DNA from: Candidatus Bathyarchaeota archaeon
GTDB lineage: Archaea > Thermoproteota > Bathyarchaeia > TCS64
Assembly (NCBI GenBank): GCA_014730055.1
Contig: WJIV01000075.1
Coordinates: 1 to 8,243, forward strand
Direction: 5' to 3'
DNA: 8,243 bases
The notes under the pieces are model-generated. The model did no database searches. It was not told where the DNA came from and saw only the letters and a program-made list of their open reading frames with translations. This document shows positions 1 through 6,894 of the stretch, piece by piece (within the stretch, counting starts at the first letter, position 1; every line of letters begins with the position of its first letter). The position numbers were made by a program, and so were the translations under genes.

Positions 1-1
1 C

Positions 2-856
2 TTACTCTCAGATTTTTCCGCATCACAGGAAGGCTATGAAAAAGAGACACTGTTTGGAAAACCAGAAAAAATTGTGAAAAGAGGCGCCGATAAAATTAGC
101 CTTGAAGACGAGCTTCGTTACCTCATAAAAAAAAGAGAAAAGCCTGAACCAGAGGACTACACTGTAAAAGTAATCTGTCCTAGCTGTTTATCAAAGACCA
201 AGCTTGGAGATCATTGTTCTGTCTGTGGATATGATTTTAAATTTAAGGAACGAGTAGATGAGAAAATTCCTGAACCTATAGAGAATTTCATACAAGAAAC
301 GAAACAAACATCCGATATTGATCAAGAGGAGAAAGAGCTTGAAAAATCATTCAGGGAAAATGCTGGTTCGAAGGATCTAATGGATGAAGCTTTTACTAAA
401 GAAAAGAAAGAGGTAGGGGTTTTTGTTAACTTAGTCTCAATTTTATCGATCATAATTGGTGTAATTATATTATCAGGATGTATATTTACAGCATTTACAA
501 GTATGAGGAGTCTCGAGGAGGGGACTGCAAGCCTAATGGTTTTATTGTATTTGCTAGTTGACACATTACCAGGTATACCTTTTTCCTCAAATTTTCTAAT
601 AACAATGAGTTTTTGGATCAGACTATTTATAATAGCTTTATCCGGCTTTCTTCTTTTAGCAGTAGGCTTCGGTTTAAGAAGAGATAATGTAAGTTTAAGA
701 TATCTCAGTGTTTCTATCTTCCTGCTGTCATCCCTGGTTGACATTTACAGCATCATTATAATCGATTTATCAGAAACCATTGTGCCTTTCCTAGGGCTAA
801 TTATCAATATTGTTTTGATATACATAGTTTTTACCAGAATCATACTTACTAGTTGA
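2..856 (+). CDS. Zinc-ribbon multi-pass membrane protein, 5' end cut by window
   Basis: The function is unknown. The frame is open from base 2 with no stop, so the gene probably begins before the window. The GTG at 74 is only the first internal start candidate and would give 260 aa. Numbered from that GTG, a treble-clef or rubredoxin-like zinc ribbon has Cys35, Cys38, Cys48 and Cys51 (CPSC and CSVCG). A charged, Glu/Lys-rich linker of roughly residues 55-112 follows. The C-terminal half is hydrophobic, with probable membrane spans near 114-141, 153-170, 175-200, 208-231 and 234-256. This layout, a cytoplasmic zinc ribbon followed by a membrane bundle, is common among uncharacterised archaeal proteins. 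The similarly built gene at 1547-2266 lies two genes downstream. The coding sequence is very A+T-rich (15 G/C in the 60 bases at 421-480). Confidence is high that it is a real gene and low on any role. Confidence 0.8.
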   Translation, partial: LLSDFSASQEGYEKETLFGKPEKIVKRGADKISLEDELRYLIKKREKPEPEDYTVKVICPSCLSKTKLGDHCSVCGYDFKFKERVDEKIPEPIENFIQETKQTSDIDQEEKELEKSFRENAGSKDLMDEAFTKEKKEVGVFVNLVSILSIIIGVIILSGCIFTAFTSMRSLEEGTASLMVLLYLLVDTLPGIPFSSNFLITMSFWIRLFIIALSGFLLLAVGFGLRRDNVSLRYLSVSIFLLSSLVDIYSIIIIDLSETIVPFLGLIINIVLIYIVFTRIILTS

Positions 857-857
857 G

Positions 858-873
858 AAACCCCTTATGGTTT
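858..873 (+). other. Small inverted repeat between the first two genes
   Basis: Immediately after the TGA stop at 854-856, AAACC (858-862) pairs with GGTTT (869-873) around a 6-nt loop, and T-rich sequence follows. It could act as a weak terminator for the upstream gene. Its right arm overlaps the proposed TATA element of the next gene. A five-base-pair stem is short and could be chance. Confidence 0.25.
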
Positions 874-880
874 ATCTTTA
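869..880 (+). promoter_or_regulatory. Putative TATA element for the YkgJ-like gene
   Basis: GGTTTATCTTTA lies about 17-28 nt before the GTG at 897, and there is no ribosome-binding site between them. This is close to the spacing of an archaeal TATA box to a leaderless start. It rests on spacing and composition only. Confidence 0.45.
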
Positions 881-896
881 TTAGTAACTTAGCTAT

Positions 897-1472
897 GTGA
901 TCATCAGATTGGATCTCAACCCTGTCGATACAGTAAGGATATTCAACCTCTTGAGAGGAAAGATTCCTCAAACCCAGGATGAGGAAGAAATCTTTCAGAG
1001 GTATATTAGGCTATTATGGATAATAAAAGAATCTGACCTATTTGGCTATAAAATCGAACAGGATAGTAAATGCAAACGCTGCGGCGGCTGTTGCATTAAA
1101 TCAGGCCTGATTATATTAACAAGAGACGAGTTTTCGGATATTGCGAAATATCTTGAAATTAGTTTGGAGGTTTTGTTGATGAAAGTAAAGGCCCGGATAG
1201 AGGGAGATTCGATAAAAATTAGCGGGATTCCATGCCCTTTTTTCATTAAATCTTCCAAACTATGCCGTATATACCCAGTCAGGCCTGAGGTGTGTAGAGA
1301 GTTCCCTATAGGTCATATGATAGTTAAGGTTAGAAAGCACAGCATTCCCTTTATAGGATTTTGTAGTGCTTCAGATGAGATCCTGGTAGATATAATCTTG
1401 CAGAAAATTAATAAGATTGGTCTATTACAAGAGAACTTGTCGAATAATTCAGAAATTATGAATATTTCCTGA
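897..1472 (+). CDS. YkgJ-type cysteine-cluster (CxxCxxCC) protein
   Basis: This 191-aa protein carries the YkgJ/UPF0153 pattern: Cys59, Cys62, Cys65 and Cys66 (CKRCGGCC), then Cys113 in a PCPFF motif, Cys123 in LCRIYPVRP, Cys133 in VCREFP and Cys156. The family is thought to bind zinc or an iron-sulfur cluster, but its biochemical role is not settled. The N-terminal 55 residues are extra to the core and look helical. The start is GTG at 897. The ATG at 895 is out of frame and meets a stop at once, and a TATA-like element lies about 24 nt upstream. No signal peptide or membrane span is seen, so it should be cytoplasmic. It sits between two zinc-ribbon membrane proteins, 40 nt after the first and 74 nt before the second, which may suggest a shared metal- or redox-linked context. 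That link is inference only. Confidence 0.85.
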   Translation: MIIRLDLNPVDTVRIFNLLRGKIPQTQDEEEIFQRYIRLLWIIKESDLFGYKIEQDSKCKRCGGCCIKSGLIILTRDEFSDIAKYLEISLEVLLMKVKARIEGDSIKISGIPCPFFIKSSKLCRIYPVRPEVCREFPIGHMIVKVRKHSIPFIGFCSASDEILVDIILQKINKIGLLQENLSNNSEIMNIS

Positions 1473-1505
1473 ATATATTTTATTAAAATTACATAAAACA
1501 TAATA

Positions 1506-1519
1506 GGTATTTAAAAAGG
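1506..1519 (+). promoter_or_regulatory. Putative BRE/TATA element for the zinc-ribbon membrane gene
   Basis: GGTATTTAAAAAGG lies in an A/T-rich 74-bp gap, with its centre about 33 nt before the TTG at 1547. This would place transcription start a few bases before the start codon and leave almost no 5' leader. Confidence 0.45.
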
Positions 1520-1546
1520 ATGTAAATTTATACTATTTGATACAAG

Positions 1547-2266
1547 TTGCCTTATTGTCCAAATTGCGGGTCTGAAGTAGAAGAAGATCAGAAATATTGT
1601 CCTGAGTGTGGTCATAATATGGAGGAAGGCGAAGATACTCAGTATTATGGCCCCGAGGAGGATGCTGTAGGACATCTAACCACTGCATTCAATTTAGCTA
1701 TGGAGAAACCAATGGTATTCGTACCTACCCTTCTTGGTGGGGTGATAAGCGCGATAATTGGCTGGATCGCCACAAGCCTTGGATACACCTATGGAAGAGT
1801 TGGTTTTGGTGGCTTCGCTGCCTTAAGCATACTATTCGGCTTGATCGGTGGCTTCTTTGTGTATATCTTAAGCTTCGCATCCATAGATATGGGTAGAGAC
1901 GCCTATCTGAACAGGCCTCTTAGCCTCGGAGAGAGCATAGGATATGTACTAAAGAGAATTGTCACATTCATCCTAGCGAGCATTGTAGCTGTATTGATGG
2001 CAATCACCGTTATCCTGATACCGGTTATCAGTCTGATGTTCGTCATAATGGTTATTGACGAGACAGGCATAACTACATCCCTAAGTCGAGCCTTTAGCCT
2101 CTTAGGGGCTGAGCTGAGGGATATAATTGTGATAATACTTGTCTCTATAGTTGGTTCCATAATAATCAATTATGTACCAATAATAAGCGGACTTTTGCAA
2201 TCAGCATTAAACGTGGTAGTTAATCTGGCCTTCATCGACATGTACTACAGGTACAAGAGAAGATAA
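1547..2266 (+). CDS. Zinc-ribbon domain multi-pass membrane protein
   Basis: This 239-aa protein starts exactly with a short zinc ribbon: MPYCPNCG with Cys4 and Cys7, and YCPECG with Cys18 and Cys21. The close match to the usual N-terminus of such ribbons supports the TTG start at 1547. After an acidic linker (about 26-42) comes a hydrophobic region with probable spans at about 57-78, 88-112, 136-170 (one or two helices), 192-209 and 211-231. It ends in a basic tail, YYRYKRR. Loop segments such as DMGRDAYLNRPLSLGESIGYVLKR (112-136) resemble archaeal membrane proteins of the DUF7847/DUF4013-like kind, but I cannot assign a family. The shape resembles the gene that enters the window from the left. 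A role in membrane stress sensing or transport would be a guess. Confidence 0.82.
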   Translation: MPYCPNCGSEVEEDQKYCPECGHNMEEGEDTQYYGPEEDAVGHLTTAFNLAMEKPMVFVPTLLGGVISAIIGWIATSLGYTYGRVGFGGFAALSILFGLIGGFFVYILSFASIDMGRDAYLNRPLSLGESIGYVLKRIVTFILASIVAVLMAITVILIPVISLMFVIMVIDETGITTSLSRAFSLLGAELRDIIVIILVSIVGSIIINYVPIISGLLQSALNVVVNLAFIDMYYRYKRR

Positions 2267-2284
2267 CCACAAATACCCTCACCA

Positions 2285-2293
2285 TTTTTTTAA
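2285..2293 (+). promoter_or_regulatory. T-run with TATA-like end before the amidohydrolase gene
   Basis: Seven T bases (2285-2291) are followed by AA. The element lies 19 nt after the stop of the upstream gene and is centred about 29 nt before the GTG at 2318. It could be a poly-T archaeal terminator for the membrane protein gene, a TATA box for the amidohydrolase, or both. Sequence alone does not separate these. Confidence 0.4.
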
Positions 2294-2317
2294 GATCATA
2301 ACTTCTAAGTAATTAGA

Positions 2318-3991
2318 GTGAATTTTTATTCAGGTGAATTAATGGTCTCTGATGTTCAGGATATCTGCGCGGCAGATCTTGTTCTAGTAGGTGGAAAAAT
2401 ATTCTCATTAGATGAATCAGATCGTGTCTTCGAAGCGATCTCGGTGAAAGATGGAAGTATCCAGGCAGTTGGTTCAAATGATTTAGTAATGACTATGGTC
2501 GGAGAGGAAACTGAAGTCATCAAACTAGATGGTAAGATTGTCCTCCCTGGCTTCATCGATAGTCATGAGCACTGTATAAGAAGAGGTCTACAGCTTGACT
2601 GGGTGGACTGCAGTTCACCTCCAATGGAGAGAATAGAGGACATAGTAAGTGCTTTGAGAGAAAAAGCTGAGGAGAAGCGGCCAGGGGAGTGGGTCATTGG
2701 AACTTGGTTTGATGAGACCAAACTGAAGGAAGGAAGATTCCCCACGAAGGAGGACCTAGATAGGGCTTCATCGGAGAACCCTATATACCTGGGTAGAGCA
2801 GGTGGACATAACGCAGTAGCTAATAGTATGGCACTCAGGATTGCGGGAATTAACGGTGATACCCCTCAGCCCCAAGGTGGTTATATTGAGAAAGTTGATG
2901 GGGAACCGACCGGAAGACTGGATGAACTTGCAGCCATGAATATGGTGAGAAAGACTATACCAGAACCCAAGCCTGAGGAGGCTATTGACTATATGGTAGA
3001 GAACTGGCCTACCATCGAGAGCATGCTCCTAAGTTGGGGAATAACTACCGTTCATGAAGCTCACATCAAAGCCCCTGAAGCCCTGGCTTACCAGAAAATC
3101 CTACGTGATGGTAATCTGCGTATGAGGATCGGCCTAATGCTGGATGGGATGAATCCTTATGATGGATACGCAACGAGTGACCTCTCCAGACAGGGTTTGA
3201 CAACGGGTTTCGGTTGGGGAGACAGATTATACATAGTTGGCGTAAAGGTAGGCGTAGATGGGGCCATGGGCAGTCTAACAGCGGCCCTTACGGAGCCCTA
3301 TGCCAATGACCCGGATAATAAAGGCATAATCAGAATCAAGGAGGAGAACCTAACAGAAGAGATTGTGCGTTGTCATAAAGCAGGATTGAGGACGTGTACC
3401 CATGCCATTGGTGACTGGGCGATAGACGTTGCACTGGATTCCCTTGATGAGGCGGTCAAATCCAGGCACTGGCCAGATCACCGCCACCGTATTGAACATG
3501 CAGGCTATGTCCGCGATGATCAACTCGTAAGGATGAAGGAGCTGGGCTTAGCCGTATCCGCCAGTATAGGATTCTGCTACCCCATTGGTGACAGTCACAT
3601 TGCTGCCTTGGGCGAGGATAGACTATCCGGGTATTATCCTATGAAGAGCTTCAAGGAGCATGGGATTGTTGCCGGAGGAAATAGTGATGGTTTCGGTAAA
3701 AACTGGGCTTTGACAGGCATATACGGATGTGTAGCCCGACTGTCATCTTCAGGTCGCCCTATCGGACTGGACCAATCGATTTCTGTCATGGACGCGATTA
3801 GAGCCTACACGGTAAATGGGGCTTACCTGGAAGGAACCGAGGATATTAAAGGCAACATAGAGCCAGGAAAGTTAGCTGATCTCGTTGTACTGGATACAGA
3901 TATTGTGAACGGGGACGCAGAGGATATATTGAAGGCCAAGGTGGTAAAGACAATCGTAGGAGGAGAAGTCGTCTACGAGTCTGACAGCTAA
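2318..3991 (+). CDS. YtcJ-type metal-dependent amidohydrolase (amidohydrolase 3 family)
   Basis: This 557-aa enzyme matches the YtcJ/N-substituted formamide deformylase branch of the amidohydrolase superfamily, whose members hydrolyse C-N bonds. With residues numbered from GTG 2318, the expected metal and catalytic residues are present: His83 and His85 in GFIDSHEH, Lys310 in VGVKVGVDGAMGS, His362 in THAIGD, His394 in RIEHAGY and Asp457 in GGNSDGFG. The N-terminal beta-sandwich half (VLVGGKIFSLDE, DGKIVLPGF) and the C-terminal GNIEPGKLADLVVLD close the domain as usual, and the length is normal. No signal peptide is seen, so it is cytoplasmic. Two starts compete: GTG 2318, with a TATA-like element about 29 nt upstream (leaderless), and ATG 2342 (residue 9), preceded by AGGTGA at 2332-2337. 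The residues between add nothing recognisable. The CoA-transferase follows after 60 nt. The family is clear but the substrate is not: amide, formamide or cyclic amide are all possible. Confidence 0.92.
   Translation: MNFYSGELMVSDVQDICAADLVLVGGKIFSLDESDRVFEAISVKDGSIQAVGSNDLVMTMVGEETEVIKLDGKIVLPGFIDSHEHCIRRGLQLDWVDCSSPPMERIEDIVSALREKAEEKRPGEWVIGTWFDETKLKEGRFPTKEDLDRASSENPIYLGRAGGHNAVANSMALRIAGINGDTPQPQGGYIEKVDGEPTGRLDELAAMNMVRKTIPEPKPEEAIDYMVENWPTIESMLLSWGITTVHEAHIKAPEALAYQKILRDGNLRMRIGLMLDGMNPYDGYATSDLSRQGLTTGFGWGDRLYIVGVKVGVDGAMGSLTAALTEPYANDPDNKGIIRIKEENLTEEIVRCHKAGLRTCTHAIGDWAIDVALDSLDEAVKSRHWPDHRHRIEHAGYVRDDQLVRMKELGLAVSASIGFCYPIGDSHIAALGEDRLSGYYPMKSFKEHGIVAGGNSDGFGKNWALTGIYGCVARLSSSGRPIGLDQSISVMDAIRAYTVNGAYLEGTEDIKGNIEPGKLADLVVLDTDIVNGDAEDILKAKVVKTIVGGEVVYESDS
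2332..2337 (+). promoter_or_regulatory. Shine-Dalgarno-like AGGTGA before the alternative ATG start
   Basis: AGGTGA lies 4 nt before the ATG at 2342, inside the longer reading frame. It supports the shorter start for the amidohydrolase and competes with the leaderless GTG at 2318. The motif is short and could be chance. Confidence 0.35.
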
Positions 3992-4051
3992 ACCCCACCC
4001 AATAACAGAATAGTTTTACATTACTTTTCATTTGCTATCACGGTTGAAAAC

Positions 4052-5182
4052 TTGAAGGCTTTAGAAGACCTTACTGTCCTGGATTTGACACACGCCCACG
4101 CAGGGCCAATATGCACATTATACTTAGGAGCCATGGGAGCTAACGTAATCAAAATAGAGCCACCCTGGGGAGAGATGACCCGGATGTTTCCCCCACTTGT
4201 AAAGGGCGTGAGTCCGTATTTCGCGTTTCTTGACCGTTGTAAGAAGGGAGTAACGCTTGACCTGAAGAATGAGAGGGGGAAGGAGCTTTTCGAGAAAATG
4301 ATCCGGAAGGCTGATATCGTTGTGGAAAACTTCAGCCCTGGCACCATGGATAGGCTGGGAGTCGGCTGGGAGCGGTTGAAAGAACTGAACCCAGAAGTAA
4401 TATATGCTAGCATAAGTGGATTCGGGCACACAGGCCCATGGAAGGATCATAGGAGCTATGACCCCATAGCTCAGGCAACAAGTGGATTCATGTGGCTCAT
4501 GAAGGACGCCGTAGACCCTGAGGGAAAGCACCATGTAGCACCTGAGGCTATTGCAGATACAATACCCGGGTTCACGGCACTCATAGGTATACTGGCCGCT
4601 CTCCATAGCAGAGAAAAGACAGGGAAGGGGCAGAGGATCGATGTTGCCCAGTTGGATGCCATGATAGCGGTACAGCAGAGCTTTAGCTTCTGGAATCTGG
4701 CAGAGACAACATTCACGCAGGCAGTGAAATCAGCAGGACCCGCAGTATACGGGCTATTTGAGGCTAAAGATGGACCAGTGATGATAAGTCTGACGGCTGG
4801 TAGGATAACTGACAGATTCAAGGAGCTGTTGGAAATTGAGGAGATAACGGACAAGAAGATTGTTGATTGGGTCTCGGAGAAAGCTATTGAGGAGGTTATT
4901 GTATTGCTATCTGATAATGGCATACCCGTGGGACCTGTTAATGATTTGGAAAAAGTTCAGGAGAATGTTCAAGCCAAGTCACGGGATATGTTTGTTGAGG
5001 TAAATGACCCTAAACTTGGAAAGCATTTGCAACCTGGATTTCCAATAAAGTTCTCTGAACTTGATACAGATATATCAATACACGCACCAACGATAGGTGA
5101 ATATAACAATGAGGTATATGGAGAATTACTGGATCTAAGTTCAGAGGAAATAGAGGAACTGAAGAAAGAGGGGGTTATTTAG
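4052..5182 (+). CDS. CaiB/BaiF family (class III) CoA-transferase
   Basis: This 376-aa protein transfers CoA between acyl-CoA and a carboxylic acid, or in related members racemises acyl-CoA. The N-terminus, LEDLTVLDLTHAHAGPICTLYLGAMGANVIKIEPPWGE, is the family's hallmark. DRCKKGVTLDLKNERGKELF, VVENFSPGTMDRLGVGW and ISGFGHTGPW follow in the usual order. The catalytic Asp is Asp169 in IADTIPGFTALIG, the same position as in formyl-CoA transferase. It precedes the conserved segment HSREKTGKGQRIDVAQLDAM (185-204). The C-terminus, LSSEEIEELKKEGVI, is typical. The start is TTG 4052, chosen because the family motif begins right after it and no in-frame ATG lies upstream. It is slightly short for the family, with no obvious missing motif. 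It lies 60 nt after the amidohydrolase on the same strand, so co-transcription is possible. Such enzymes often activate acids for further breakdown. The acid here is unknown. Confidence 0.93.
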   Translation: MKALEDLTVLDLTHAHAGPICTLYLGAMGANVIKIEPPWGEMTRMFPPLVKGVSPYFAFLDRCKKGVTLDLKNERGKELFEKMIRKADIVVENFSPGTMDRLGVGWERLKELNPEVIYASISGFGHTGPWKDHRSYDPIAQATSGFMWLMKDAVDPEGKHHVAPEAIADTIPGFTALIGILAALHSREKTGKGQRIDVAQLDAMIAVQQSFSFWNLAETTFTQAVKSAGPAVYGLFEAKDGPVMISLTAGRITDRFKELLEIEEITDKKIVDWVSEKAIEEVIVLLSDNGIPVGPVNDLEKVQENVQAKSRDMFVEVNDPKLGKHLQPGFPIKFSELDTDISIHAPTIGEYNNEVYGELLDLSSEEIEELKKEGVI

Positions 5183-5190
5183 AAAATCTG

Positions 5191-6798
5191 CTACATGCTC
5201 TCTCTAAGCACCTTGTACTCTTTCTCGGGACCTGGCTTAGTAAGACTCCACTCAAACCCGCGTTGAGTAGTTACGTACTCTGGCCATGGAAGATCTATCG
5301 GGGGGTAAAAGTCCTCAGGGAGTATAGGTGGTACCCATTTGGATCCTCCAATGCCTCCATCCGTGCGTTCTTTGAATTCTTCCTGAGCCTCTGCAAGATC
5401 CTTTGGATGGGTCAATAGGTCAACTATCGTGGTTCCAATGGTTTTTGCAGCAGTGGAAATACCAGGGTTTACACATGCCGGATATCCATTCATTGCGTAA
5501 CGTGCCCAACTTGGGAGTGGCTTGTTAGGGTCTGGGTTTCTTAGAATAGCGTTGGCAGTTAACAACCTCGTAGAGGGAGCTGTCCACTGATAATCGACGT
5601 AGTCATCGCTTCCCTGAGTCTCAACCCATTTTGGGAAATTATATCTTAAATCCTCATCAGCGTAGTCTATTGGAGCTATCTCCTGGCACTGCTCGGTCAG
5701 AGGCTCATCCATGGGTTCATGCCCGAGGTTTTCCTGTATCTTTCTGGCGAACTTTCTCGCATCCTCTGAGAACACTGGTGCCCCCACCAGCTCCAAGTTT
5801 CTATAAAGTATCTCTGAGAGCTTCCTGTTACTTAGGCCGCATCGGGTTCTAGCCACGATACGCTTTGTAACACGGGTACCAGTTATCTGAGCTACCCCCA
5901 CAGCGGTATTGTCCAGGACCTTATCGATTTGCTCCTGCATCTCAAGGAGAGGAGCCCTATGGGCGTATTGGATCTGAGCTATCCTAGGAGGCAGGTTGTC
6001 GCTGGTGCACTGCCCTCCCACCATAATGTACTCGTTCAGCGTCCAGTAAGCCGTGTAAGGAAGCATTGCGTCTTCTACATATTTTGTTGCTGTATACATC
6101 AGGCAGACCGCGTCAAGAGCAGCAGGCATTCTGCCTCCAGCGTGTCCAAGTATCCTGAATGGTACATTCTTAGGTCTGAACCAGTTCTCCGGATGGGGGG
6201 TCTCGAAGGTATAGAGGGTATTCCAGTAACTTCCACCATTGATCTCGTACTTTACTCCATTATAGCTACTTGGATGATAAGGTAAGCTAGCGTTAAAGTC
6301 ATCGAAGTAACCCTTAGCCGCGTGGACGGGTTTGGAACCACAGACTTTCTCGGCGGGCTCACCCAAGAACTTCAGGGTCCCCTTCAAATCGTGTTTCTCC
6401 ATCGCGTATTTCGCGGATAGAAACCCGAAGAGAGCTCCAGTTCCGAGACCACTATGAGGATCAGTGTGGCCCGCAGCCCACGGATGAAGATCTTTATCAC
6501 GTGGCTCCCGATAAGGAACAGCTGCCTGACTGGTGCCGGGTACCGCATCATATTCAGCAAAACCGCCTATTACTGGCTTCCCCTCTCCCCAAACCGCACA
6601 GAAGGCGGTGGGCATCCCACCACTCCCCTCCTCGACCTTCCAACCATCATCGTTCAGGAGCTCAACATAGGCTTTTGCACTACGGTATTCTCTGAAGGCG
6701 GGTTCAGCCAGATGCCAGATCTTCTGGTGAAAATCATTCATCCATTCATGGTTATCTTCCATAAATCCAAGGACTGTCTGCTTCTCTTTCTGGATCAA
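5191..6798 (-). CDS. AbgB-like M20 family amidohydrolase with altered metal site
   Basis: This 535-aa protein belongs to the branch of M20 that includes AbgB (aminobenzoyl-glutamate hydrolase subunit B). Recognisable parts are GKPVIGGFAEYDAVPGTSQ (73-91), the GxGHxxxH-like region at 110-115, KGTLKFLGEPAEK (139-151), YHP (174-176), RMPAALDAVCLMYTATKYV in the dimerisation domain (223-241), SDDYVDYQWTAPS (397-409, the AbgB STDVGDVSW segment) and a C-terminal AAKTIGTTIVDLLTHP. From recalled AbgB sequence, the ligand Cys of GCGH is Asp113, the second Glu of EE is Lys151 and the final ligand His of AHKG is Asn444. His115, Glu150 and His175 remain. About 35 residues after PPIDLPWP have no counterpart in AbgB. 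The TTG start at 6798 has an upstream in-frame stop at 6805 and a TATA-like element about 25 nt before it. ATG at 6762 is a later alternative. It probably hydrolyses an N-acyl or amide bond, but this may be lost. Confidence 0.85.
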   Translation of the reverse strand: MIQKEKQTVLGFMEDNHEWMNDFHQKIWHLAEPAFREYRSAKAYVELLNDDGWKVEEGSGGMPTAFCAVWGEGKPVIGGFAEYDAVPGTSQAAVPYREPRDKDLHPWAAGHTDPHSGLGTGALFGFLSAKYAMEKHDLKGTLKFLGEPAEKVCGSKPVHAAKGYFDDFNASLPYHPSSYNGVKYEINGGSYWNTLYTFETPHPENWFRPKNVPFRILGHAGGRMPAALDAVCLMYTATKYVEDAMLPYTAYWTLNEYIMVGGQCTSDNLPPRIAQIQYAHRAPLLEMQEQIDKVLDNTAVGVAQITGTRVTKRIVARTRCGLSNRKLSEILYRNLELVGAPVFSEDARKFARKIQENLGHEPMDEPLTEQCQEIAPIDYADEDLRYNFPKWVETQGSDDYVDYQWTAPSTRLLTANAILRNPDPNKPLPSWARYAMNGYPACVNPGISTAAKTIGTTIVDLLTHPKDLAEAQEEFKERTDGGIGGSKWVPPILPEDFYPPIDLPWPEYVTTQRGFEWSLTKPGPEKEYKVLRESM

Positions 6799-6866
6799 AA
6801 CAACTCACGGTAAATACATTATTTATCGAGATATGAGTTGTTCGATGAGGAGGATCTGGATCAAAA
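6789..6866 (-). repeat. 12-bp direct repeat TCTGGATCAAAA, start region of the M20 gene
   Basis: The 12-mer TCTGGATCAAAA occurs at 6789-6800 and again at 6855-6866. On the minus strand it reads TTTTGATCCAGA and includes the TTG ATC CAG start of the AbgB-like gene. The upstream copy starts a 13-codon frame (MIQILLIEQLISR, then TAA) ending just before the gene. It may be a duplicated start segment or chance. Confidence 0.4.
6819..6828 (-). promoter_or_regulatory. Putative TATA element for the AbgB-like gene
   Basis: On the minus strand, CGATAAATAA is centred about 25 nt upstream of the TTG at 6798, and no Shine-Dalgarno sequence lies between. This fits leaderless archaeal transcription of the M20 gene. 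It shows that the gene could be transcribed separately from the SDR upstream of it. Confidence 0.5.
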
Positions 6867-6894
6867 ATACAGAAAAAGGATTGTCCGGGTATCA

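Noticed and set aside
858..873. Strong terminator hairpin after the first gene
   Set aside because: The stem is only five base pairs with no solid T-run. It is listed as a weak inverted repeat and not called as a terminator.
1473..1546. A/T-rich gap as an origin or attachment site
   Set aside because: No repeated origin boxes or direct repeats were seen. It is explained well enough as a promoter region.
4124..4606. Long open frames antisense to the CoA-transferase, also at 4471-4923
   Set aside because: The translation has no recognisable motif and is rich in Cys and Ser in an irregular way. The opposite strand encodes a complete, well-conserved CaiB/BaiF protein, so these are shadows.
5929..6285. 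Plus-strand open frames within the AbgB-like gene, also at 6454-6813
   Set aside because: They lie wholly opposite a recognisable M20 coding sequence and show no domain of their own.
5191..6798. AbgB-like gene as a pseudogene because of lost metal ligands
   Set aside because: The frame is intact over 535 codons, the remaining motifs are sharp and a plausible promoter is present. A functional divergent protein is more likely.
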